Shown in pieces: positions 1 to 4,732 of a stretch of 5,503 nt of DNA. The translations under genes were made by a program, and so were the position numbers. The stretch lies in contig JAEZGT010000394.1 of assembly GCA_023416875.1 (NCBI GenBank), positions 1-5,503 of the forward strand, given 5' to 3'. Source of the DNA: Pseudomonadota bacterium. GTDB lineage: Bacteria; Pseudomonadota; Gammaproteobacteria; Pseudomonadales; Cellvibrionaceae. Each line of letters opens with the position of its first letter. The stretch's first letter is position 1. The notes beneath the pieces were generated by a model. The model had not been told where the DNA came from, made no database searches, and was given only the letters and a program-made list of their open reading frames with translations.

Positions 1-365
1 TTCTTCAACACTTCAGCGGAAATTTGCGGCGGTGCTTTTTTGTCGCCCTTGGCTTCCACCCAGGCGTCGCCGTTGTCAGCTTTGACAATTTTGTAAGGCA
101 CCATGGAAATGTCTTTTTGCACCACGTCGTCCTGGAATTTACGGCCGATCAGACGCTTGACTGCAAACAAGGTGTTTTTCGGGTTGGTGACCGCCTGACG
201 TTTGGCGCTTTGTCCCACCAGAATTTCGCCATCTTCGGTAAAGGCGACAATGGAAGGCGTAGTGCGATCGCCTTCGGCATTTTCGATCACTTTAGGTTTG
301 TCGCCCTCGAGTATAGCCACGCAGGAATTGGTGGTCCCCAGGTCGATACCGATAATCTTGCCCAT
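1..365 (-). CDS. dnaK: Molecular chaperone DnaK (Hsp70), N-terminal part only
   Basis: DnaK is the cytoplasmic ATP-dependent Hsp70 that binds and refolds unfolded proteins with DnaJ and the exchange factor GrpE. Only the first 121 codons are visible; the gene runs off the left edge. The translation begins MGKIIGIDLGTTNSCVAILE, the Hsp70 signature with the phosphate-1 loop IDLGTTNS at residues 7-14. The stretch AVKRLIGRKF follows, with Lys70 at the position of the catalytic lysine of E. coli DnaK. The ATG at 363-365 is preceded by GAGGAG (minus strand, 373-378) at 7-nt spacing. grpE lies 172 bp upstream on the same strand, the usual grpE-dnaK order; dnaJ would be expected beyond the left edge. 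It may be read from the grpE transcript and from its own sigma32-like promoter at 492-518. The family identity is certain; what lies past residue 121 cannot be seen. Confidence 0.98.
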   Translation of the reverse strand, partial: MGKIIGIDLGTTNSCVAILEGDKPKVIENAEGDRTTPSIVAFTEDGEILVGQSAKRQAVTNPKNTLFAVKRLIGRKFQDDVVQKDISMVPYKIVKADNGDAWVEAKGDKKAPPQISAEVLK

Positions 366-379
366 TTCTAATCTCCTCG

Positions 380-469
380 CGGCTTTTCGCCGGTCACAAA
401 CTGGTGCGGGATACCAGGTGTTAATCAATACAAAAATTCGTTGTGGTTTAGCAGGACTGTTGTACCTGC
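380..469 (-). promoter_or_regulatory. Structured 5' leader of dnaK (three short hairpins)
   Basis: Within the predicted 120-nt leader three short inverted repeats can be drawn. They are GCAGG/CCTGC (451-455 with 465-469), CTGGT/ACCAG (401-405 with 413-417) and CGGC/GCCG with a GAAAA loop (380-383 with 389-392). The last ends two bases before the GAGGAG ribosome-binding site. The repeats are visible in the sequence. That they fold or regulate dnaK is inference, and each stem is only 4-5 bp, so chance is possible. Nothing else is recognisable in the 366-537 gap apart from the promoter. Confidence 0.3.
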
Positions 470-491
470 GGTGCCAGCATTTGCTTGTAAA

Positions 492-518
492 TATTGGCGC
501 TGCTGGCGCAAATTCAAG
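492..518 (-). promoter_or_regulatory. Probable sigma32 (heat-shock) promoter of dnaK
   Basis: Read on the minus strand there is a -35 CTTGAA (513-518), a 13-nt spacer and a -10 CGCCAATA (492-499). This fits the sigma32 consensus CTTGAA / CCCCATnT, and the 13-nt spacer equals that of E. coli groE as I recall it. The expected start point near 485 would give a dnaK leader of about 120 nt. The grpE promoter in this window has almost the same elements and identical spacing, which supports both calls. One base of the -10 (G for C) departs from consensus. Confidence 0.7.
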
Positions 519-537
519 CCGGCGTTAAGGTTTTTTC

Positions 538-1101
538 TCACTCTGCGGTCGGAGCCTTAGAAACCACCACCATGGCTGGACGCACCAATCTGCCGTGCAG
601 CGTGTAGCCGCGCTGGAACACGTTGAGCACGGTATTGGGCTCCACGTCGCGGTTTTCAATGGCGGTCATGGCCTGATGCAGTTGCGGATCGAAGGGCTCG
701 CCTTCGGGGTAAACCGACTCCACTTGGTGACGCTTCAGCGCGTCCATCAAACTTTTCAGAGTCAGCTCCACACCTTCCACAATGGCTTTCAGGTCGGCAT
801 TGCTATCGCTGGCAGCGCTGACTGAGCGCTCCAGGTTGTCCGCCACCGGCAGCATGTCGCTGACGAATTTTTCCAGGCCGAATTTATGGGCCTTTTCCAC
901 GTCCTGCTGGGCGCGGCGACGCACGTTCTGCATTTCCGCTTGTATGCGCAGGTTGTTTTCCTTTGCCTGTGCCAACTCGTTTCGCAAATCTTCAACGAGC
1001 TGCTGCAGGGCTTCGACGCTGGTGGGAGTGCTTTCGTCCGCGCTGCTGATGTCCACCTGATCTTCCTGCAGTTCATCCAAAGGATTCTGTTCTTGAGTCA
1101 C
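538..1101 (-). CDS. grpE: Nucleotide exchange factor GrpE
   Basis: GrpE is the cytoplasmic homodimeric factor that releases ADP from DnaK and so sets the chaperone cycle. The 187-aa product is near the usual length (E. coli about 197). It has an acidic, variable N-terminus (residues 1-35), then a long charged helix expected to form the dimer coiled coil (about 35-95, with NVRRRAQQDVEKAHKFGLEK). A helical section contains LDALKRHQVE-like sequence, and the C-terminal beta domain ends in the family motif GYTLHGRLVRPAMVVVSK. The start is a GTG at 1099-1101: AAGAGGAG lies 8 nt upstream on the minus strand, and no in-frame ATG competes. dnaK follows 172 bp downstream. A sigma32-like promoter at 1145-1171 places the predicted transcript start about 38 nt before the start codon. 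No terminator is evident between grpE and dnaK, so read-through is likely. Confidence 0.97.
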   Translation of the reverse strand: MTQEQNPLDELQEDQVDISSADESTPTSVEALQQLVEDLRNELAQAKENNLRIQAEMQNVRRRAQQDVEKAHKFGLEKFVSDMLPVADNLERSVSAASDSNADLKAIVEGVELTLKSLMDALKRHQVESVYPEGEPFDPQLHQAMTAIENRDVEPNTVLNVFQRGYTLHGRLVRPAMVVVSKAPTAE

Positions 1102-1144
1102 GTTGTAATCTCCTCTTGGCTCATCGGCTTGTGATCGGCCTCTT

Positions 1145-1171
1145 TATTGGGGCACCGCAGGCACATTCAAG
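1145..1171 (-). promoter_or_regulatory. Probable sigma32 (heat-shock) promoter of grpE
   Basis: On the minus strand a -35 CTTGAA (1166-1171) is followed by a 13-nt spacer and a -10 CCCCAATA (1145-1152). This is close to the sigma32 consensus in both elements and spacing. The predicted start near 1139 leaves a leader of about 38 nt to the grpE GTG. The position directly upstream of a universal heat-shock gene makes chance unlikely. Confidence 0.82.
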
Positions 1172-1215
1172 AGCGCCGCGCGGCAACTTGCGCGCGCTGG
1201 CGGAATTCGGGTAAG

Positions 1216-1235
1216 TACTGTATAAATAACCATGC
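1216..1235 (+). promoter_or_regulatory. LexA-like SOS box over the probable recN promoter
   Basis: The core CTGTATAAATAACCAT at 1218-1233 matches the gammaproteobacterial LexA pattern CTGT-N8-ACAG. The left half is perfect with the AT-rich centre (TACTGTATA), and the right half is weaker (CCAT for ACAG). As I recall, the E. coli dinI box has the same ATAAATAACCA core. TATAAA at 1221-1226 lies inside the box and could serve as the recN -10, although the -35 17 bp upstream (TGGCGG, 1198-1203) is poor. LexA binding here would block recN transcription, and recN is a known SOS gene in this class. The box ends 22 bp before the recN start codon. Confidence 0.65.
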
Positions 1236-1257
1236 TTTTGGTTTCTGGAGGCCACCC

Positions 1258-2910
1258 GTGCTTACGCATCTACAGGTCAGCGATTTCACCCTGGTCACTC
1301 AGCTCAGCCTCGACTTCGGCTGCGGCCTGACAGTGCTGACCGGAGAAACGGGGGCGGGGAAATCCATCCTGCTCGATGCCTTGAGCCTCGCCCTAGGCGA
1401 CCGCGCAGAGGCAGACAAAGTGCGTGCCGGAGCAGAGCGCGCTGAGGTGACAGCCTGTTTTGATATCAGCCGGCTGAGCCATGTGCAGCGCTGGCTGAAG
1501 GACGCGGACCTGGACAGCGCTGAATGTATCGTCCGCCGAGTAGTGACGAGCGAGGGTCGCTCCCGTGCCTATATCAACGGTCAGATGGTGACCCTCACGC
1601 AATTGCGCGCTCTGGGTGACCGCCTGCTCGATATTCACAGTCAGCACGAGCATCAGTCGCTGCTGCAAAACGCCACTCACCGCCGCCTGCTCGACGACTT
1701 TGGTCAACATCAGTCTTTGGTGGACGAAGTCAAAACCGCTTTCGGCCGCTGGCAGGAGCTGCAGACAGCGGCGGACGCGGTGCGCAACAACAGCGCAGAA
1801 CTCAATGCGCGCCATCAACTGCTGAGCTATCAAGTGGGCGAGTTGGATCAATTGGGCCTGTCCGCCGGAGAGGTGGAGGCGTTGGAAAGTCGCCAGCGCC
1901 AGCTCGCCAATGCCGCGCAGATTCAGCAGAGCTGTCAGGCGGTGGCGGAAATCTGCAGCGAAGGTGAAGAGTCAGTGCTGGATCGCCTGCACCATTCCCT
2001 GCAACTGATCCTCAACCTGCCATACAAATCTGCGCGTATGACCGAGGTGGAGGCGATGCTGCAAAACGCCTTGATTCAGGTGGAAGAGGCCAGTCGTGAG
2101 CTGCAGAGGGAGATGTCCGGGGCAGATGATCACGATGAAAGCCTGCCGGAGATCGAGCAGCGCTTATCAGCCATTTACGATATCGCCCGCAAACACCGCG
2201 TAGCGCCTGAAGCCTTGGTGGAGCTGCACGAGCAGCTGGCGGCGGAGCTGCAGGGACTGCAAAGTGGCGATGAGCGCTTAGCGGAACTCGACGCCGCCAG
2301 CGCTGCCGCCCTGGAGCGCTACCGCGAGCTGGCGGGCAAACTTACTACTCAACGTCTCAAGGCGGCCAAAGCTCTGGCCAAGGCGGTGAGCCAGCAACTC
2401 TCCAGCCTAGCCATGGCCCACAGCTCGTTTGAAATTGCTTTGACGCCCCTACAGGAGCCGGCGCGATGGGGAACCGAGACGGTGGAATTTCTGATTAGCA
2501 CCATTCCGGGACAACCGGCGCGTGCCCTGGCAAAAATTGCCTCCGGCGGCGAGCTGTCGCGCATCAGTCTGGCCATTCAGGTAGTAGTGGCGAAAACTTC
2601 CATTATTCCGACCCTAGTATTTGATGAGGTGGACGCCGGTATCGGCGGTGCGACCGGCGATGTGGTCGGACGCATGCTGCGGCAGCTTGGCGAAAATGCC
2701 CAGGTGCTCTGCGTAACGCATCTGGCGCAGGTGGCGAGTAAGGCGCATCACCACCTTAAGGTGGAAAAAACCGTATCGAAAAAAGGCGCGAGCACTTTTA
2801 TCAGTGCGTTGGAAGGTGAAACGAAGGTCCTGGAGATTGCTCGCATGATGGGCGGTGTGGCGGAGTCCCAGCAGTCCCTGGCACATGCCCGAGAAATGCT
2901 GGGAATCTGA
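1258..2910 (+). CDS. recN: DNA repair protein RecN (SMC-like ATPase)
   Basis: RecN is a cytoplasmic SMC-like ATPase used in recombinational repair of double-strand breaks and, in gammaproteobacteria, strongly SOS-induced. Motifs in order are Walker A GETGAGKS (residues 29-36), a central helical coiled-coil arm (roughly 150-350, rich in Glu, Gln, Leu and Ala), the ABC signature SGGEL (429-433), Walker B TLVFDEVDAGIGG (452-464, with D456-E457) and the switch histidine in VTHLAQVAS (H488). The GTG at 1258 is chosen because GGAGG (1247-1251) lies 6 nt upstream and the product then begins LTHLQVSDF like other RecN proteins. The resulting 550 aa match the family (about 553 in E. coli). The frame is open back to 1147, but that stretch overlaps the grpE promoter and LexA-like box and adds no conserved sequence. 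It diverges from grpE and converges on fur, 49 bp from the fur stop. The E. coli upstream neighbour nadK is absent here. Confidence 0.97.
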   Translation: MLTHLQVSDFTLVTQLSLDFGCGLTVLTGETGAGKSILLDALSLALGDRAEADKVRAGAERAEVTACFDISRLSHVQRWLKDADLDSAECIVRRVVTSEGRSRAYINGQMVTLTQLRALGDRLLDIHSQHEHQSLLQNATHRRLLDDFGQHQSLVDEVKTAFGRWQELQTAADAVRNNSAELNARHQLLSYQVGELDQLGLSAGEVEALESRQRQLANAAQIQQSCQAVAEICSEGEESVLDRLHHSLQLILNLPYKSARMTEVEAMLQNALIQVEEASRELQREMSGADDHDESLPEIEQRLSAIYDIARKHRVAPEALVELHEQLAAELQGLQSGDERLAELDAASAAALERYRELAGKLTTQRLKAAKALAKAVSQQLSSLAMAHSSFEIALTPLQEPARWGTETVEFLISTIPGQPARALAKIASGGELSRISLAIQVVVAKTSIIPTLVFDEVDAGIGGATGDVVGRMLRQLGENAQVLCVTHLAQVASKAHHHLKVEKTVSKKGASTFISALEGETKVLEIARMMGGVAESQQSLAHAREMLGI

Positions 2911-2911
2911 A

Positions 2912-2950
2912 GCCACCTCAAAAATGCGCTCGGTTTATTTTTGAGATGGC
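2912..2950. terminator. Inverted repeat, probable bidirectional terminator between recN and fur
   Basis: The arms 2912-2925 and 2937-2950 pair over 13 of 14 positions around an 11-nt loop. In the minus-strand RNA the odd pair becomes a U-G wobble, so the stem is continuous for fur transcripts. Each arm has a GC-rich base and an A5/T5 tip, so the U-run lies inside the stem rather than after it. This is not a textbook intrinsic terminator. Its place exactly between the convergent stop codons of recN and fur argues for a role in ending both transcripts. Confidence 0.55.
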
Positions 2951-2959
2951 GTCCGGGAG

Positions 2960-3367
2960 TTATTTCTTGATGGGTTTGCCGTACAGCACCAAGCTGTGGC
3001 CGGTGAGTTCGTAGCCGAGTTCTTTGGCGATCTGCAATTGCAATTGTTCGATTTTTTCGTTGTGGAACTCGATGACTTTGCCGGTTTCTGAGCACACCAG
3101 GTGATCGTGGTGTTCACCGCTGTCGAGTTCAAACACCGAGTGGCCGCCGTCGAAATTGTGACGCTCCACCAGCCCGGCCTGTTCGAATTGGGTCAATACC
3201 CTGTAGACAGTTGCCAGACCTACGTCCTCGCCGGAATCCAGCAACGCCTTGTAGACATCCTCGGCGCTGAGGTGACGCCGCTCGGACTGTTCCAGAAACT
3301 GGAGAATCTTTACGCGCGGTAGGGTGACTTTCAGACCCGCTTTGCGCAGTTCCTGGTTTTCGGTCAT
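2960..3367 (-). CDS. fur: Ferric uptake regulator Fur
   Basis: Fur is a homodimeric Fe2+-sensing repressor that controls iron uptake and related genes. The 135-aa product has an N-terminal winged helix (about 1-82) with the recognition region GEDVGLATVYRVLTQFEQAG and a C-terminal dimerisation/metal domain containing HHDHLVC (86-92). The ligands known from P. aeruginosa Fur are present at the same residue numbers: H32, E80, H89 and E100 for one site, and H86, D88, E107 and H124 for the other. C92 is the only cysteine, so the CxxC structural zinc site of E. coli Fur is missing (CSET here), as in Pseudomonas. The ATG at 3365-3367 has a strong GAGGAGG (3375-3381) 7 nt upstream. I see no convincing sigma70 promoter or Fur box upstream. 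It is divergent from bamE across 147 bp. Confidence 0.97.
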   Translation of the reverse strand: MTENQELRKAGLKVTLPRVKILQFLEQSERRHLSAEDVYKALLDSGEDVGLATVYRVLTQFEQAGLVERHNFDGGHSVFELDSGEHHDHLVCSETGKVIEFHNEKIEQLQLQIAKELGYELTGHSLVLYGKPIKK

Positions 3368-3455
3368 GGTTAGGCCTCCTCAGTATCAGGCGGTGGGTTC
3401 TGGCGGAGTGAGTTCGCGCCGGTAGAGCCTGAATCGACAGACCCTAAGTAACCTT

Positions 3456-3483
3456 TTGTCACACTTGTGCAATGGGGTATTAT
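3456..3483 (+). promoter_or_regulatory. Sigma70 promoter of bamE
   Basis: A -35 TTGTCA (3456-3461, 5 of 6 to consensus) and a -10 TATTAT (3478-3483, 5 of 6) are separated by 16 bp. The predicted start near 3490 leaves a leader of about 25 nt to the bamE ATG at 3515. The -10 is flanked by GGGG and CCCC, making a small dyad (3474-3487). The fit and the position support a housekeeping promoter. Confidence 0.7.
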
Positions 3484-3514
3484 CCCCGCCCGCACCCAGT
3501 TCTGGAACCCCGAC

Positions 3515-3907
3515 ATGCAAAATAAATTCGTTTTCGTCCTCATTTTGGTAACACTCGGGATGTTGCTAAATGCTTGTTCTTATTTGAAATTCCCGGGGGT
3601 TTATCGAATTGCGGTGCAGCAGGGCAACATCATCGACCAGAAGAAAGTCGACCAGCTGAAAGTCGGTATGAATAAGCGTCAGGTGCAGTTTGTGATGGGG
3701 TCGCCGCTGTTAAACGACGCGTTTCATGAAAACCGCTGGGACTACATTTATCAACTGCGCATTGGTGACAAAACCCTGCGCGATCGCCGTTTTTCTGTCT
3801 ATTTTGAGAACGATCAACTGGTGCGTTACGAGGGCGATTACGAGCCCAACGACGCGACGCCGGCAGAAGATACCTACATCGAAGACGCCCAAAAAACAGA
3901 GGGCTGA
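3515..3907 (+). CDS. bamE: Outer membrane assembly lipoprotein BamE (SmpA/OmlA family)
   Basis: BamE is a small lipoprotein of the BAM complex, which folds beta-barrel proteins into the outer membrane. The 130-aa precursor has a lipoprotein signal peptide: MQNK, a hydrophobic core (5-18) and the lipobox LNAC with lipid-bearing Cys21. Residue +2 is Ser, so export to the outer membrane is expected under the Lol rule. The mature part shows the family pattern: QGN (36-38), KVDQLKVGMNKRQVQFVMGSP (motif about 45-64) and WDYIYQL (75-81), followed by beta strands and an acidic tail. An upstream ATG in frame (3467) was rejected because it lies between the -35 and -10 of the promoter at 3456-3483 and would put 16 residues before the signal peptide. 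The Shine-Dalgarno sequence is weak (CTGGAA, 3502-3507). Its last codons and stop form the hairpin that terminates the opposing rnfH transcript. Confidence 0.95.
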   Translation: MQNKFVFVLILVTLGMLLNACSYLKFPGVYRIAVQQGNIIDQKKVDQLKVGMNKRQVQFVMGSPLLNDAFHENRWDYIYQLRIGDKTLRDRRFSVYFENDQLVRYEGDYEPNDATPAEDTYIEDAQKTEG

Positions 3908-3918
3908 TCTGCCCTCTG
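3891..3918 (-). terminator. Intrinsic terminator of the transporter-ratA-rnfH cluster
   Basis: On the minus strand a perfect 8-bp stem CAGAGGGC/GCCCTCTG (3911-3918 with 3897-3904) with a 6-nt loop is followed at once by T6 (3896-3891). This is a textbook rho-independent terminator beginning 9 nt after the rnfH stop codon. It works in the minus direction only, since the plus strand has A6 before the stem and no U-run after it. It is embedded in the bamE 3' end, with the bamE stop codon in the loop. Confidence 0.88.
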
Positions 3919-3926
3919 CGACGCGC

Positions 3927-4256
3927 TCATTCGGTAGTGTCGCCTCCTGCAGTTTTCGCCGCGCGCTTGCGCCGCGCCTCTTTCGGGTCCGCCGTCAACG
4001 GACGATAGATTTCCACCCTGTCCCCCGCCTGTAATTCATATTGTTTCGCCGGCGCCAAACCCTTGGTGCCAAGCGCCTGCCCGAAGATGCCCAAAGGTGC
4101 TGTCTCGAGATCCAGATCGGGGAAAAACTGGGTGATGCCGGATTTGACTGCGGCTTGATAGGCCGTGGTTCCCGGCTCCACCAGCAGCGGAATGATTTTC
4201 TGTTGGCGGGGGAGGGCGTAAACCACTTCCACGGCGATGGTTTCGATATCGCTCAT
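3927..4256 (-). CDS. rnfH: RnfH family protein (UPF0125, RatB)
   Basis: This is a small cytoplasmic beta-grasp (ubiquitin-like) protein of the RnfH/RatB family. The name comes from genetic linkage to Rnf electron-transport genes in other bacteria, and its biochemical role is not settled. The 109-aa product has the family pattern IAVEVVYALPRQQ near the N-terminus, a middle GITQFFPDLDLETAPLGIFG segment and the hallmark C-terminal block GDRVEIYRPLTADPKEARRKR, followed by a basic, low-complexity tail. The ATG at 4254-4256 is 24 bp after the ratA stop. No clear Shine-Dalgarno sequence precedes it, so translation may rely partly on coupling to ratA. It is the last gene of a minus-strand cluster ending at the terminator at 3891-3918. 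The rnfH-ratA pairing is widely conserved in gammaproteobacteria. The family call is firm; function is open. Confidence 0.95.
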   Translation of the reverse strand: MSDIETIAVEVVYALPRQQKIIPLLVEPGTTAYQAAVKSGITQFFPDLDLETAPLGIFGQALGTKGLAPAKQYELQAGDRVEIYRPLTADPKEARRKRAAKTAGGDTTE

Positions 4257-4280
4257 AAATCTGTTTTACACGTTCTGAGT

Positions 4281-4724
4281 TTAAGACTGTTTGCCATAAA
4301 GGGTCTGGGCGCGCCGGCAGACCGCGTCCACCTGCTCGTTGACCAACTGAGCCATCAGTTTGCCCGCTGCCAGTCCCAGCAGAAAATTGGAAAATTCGTA
4401 TTCCAGGCGAAATTCGATCTGACAGCCGCCATTGCTCAGCGGCTTGAATTGCCACAGGCCCTGCAATTTGCGAAAAGGGCCCTCCACCAGTTCCATGGTG
4501 ATGCTGTCCGGTGCGCGCAGGATATTGCGCGTAGTGAAACTCTGCCGCAGCCCGGCTTTTTCCAAGTCGAGGCGAGCGGTCACACTTTTGTCGTCGCGCT
4601 TGAGCACCCGTGCTCCAGCGCACCCGTTCATATAACTCGGATAAGCTTCAACATCGTTTACCAGGGCAAACATCTGCTCCGGCGTGTGCGGCACCAGCGC
4701 GCTGCATTGAATCGATTTACTCAC
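4281..4724 (-). CDS. ratA: RatA / COQ10-START domain protein
   Basis: This is a START/polyketide-cyclase-like single-domain protein. The E. coli homologue RatA was reported to block association of ribosomal subunits and is called a toxin. The same fold is related to mitochondrial Coq10, which binds ubiquinone, so a role in quinone handling is an alternative. The 147-aa product spans the whole domain: SALVPHTPEQMFALVNDVEAYP-like N-terminus (8-29), GCAGARVL, the KAGLRQSFTTRN strand, the motif VEGPFRKLQGLWQF (about 79-92) and the long C-terminal helix. The start is GTG at 4722-4724, with AAGGA (4730-4734) 5 nt upstream; that site overlaps the stop codon of the transporter, whose end is 8 bp away. 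This suggests co-transcription and possible translational coupling with the transporter. No antitoxin other than the adjacent rnfH is visible. Confidence 0.95.
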   Translation of the reverse strand: MSKSIQCSALVPHTPEQMFALVNDVEAYPSYMNGCAGARVLKRDDKSVTARLDLEKAGLRQSFTTRNILRAPDSITMELVEGPFRKLQGLWQFKPLSNGGCQIEFRLEYEFSNFLLGLAAGKLMAQLVNEQVDAVCRRAQTLYGKQS

Positions 4725-4732
4725 AGAAATCC

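Noticed and set aside
24..528. Plus-strand open frames opposite dnaK and the dnaK-grpE gap (24-371 and 202-528)
   Set aside because: They are antisense shadows of the strongly conserved dnaK frame, with no recognisable domain or ribosome-binding site.
1099..1124. Eight-codon leader ORF starting at the ATG at 1122-1124 and overlapping the grpE GTG
   Set aside because: It would have to read through the grpE ribosome-binding site, has no ribosome-binding site of its own that I can see, and so short a frame is expected by chance.
1147..1257. In-frame upstream extension of recN to 1147
   Set aside because: It overlaps the grpE sigma32 promoter and the LexA-like box, adds 37 residues with no RecN similarity, and the GTG at 1258 has a good GGAGG and gives the normal N-terminus.
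3368..3455. Search for a Fur box or sigma70 promoter of fur
   Set aside because: No stretch resembles GATAATGATAATCATTATC, and the minus-strand -35/-10 candidates (such as GTGACA near 3460 and GATACT near 3384) lack good partners at proper spacing.
3950..3985. GC-rich inverted repeat near the rnfH 3' end as a bamE terminator
   Set aside because: It lies in codons for the Arg/Ala-rich tail of RnfH, the pairing is a by-product of GCGC repeats, and no U-run follows a clear stem.
4036..4623. 195-codon minus-strand frame overlapping ratA and rnfH in another frame
   Set aside because: It is an out-of-frame reading of ratA and rnfH, with a composition rich in Arg, Gly and Pro and no family resemblance.
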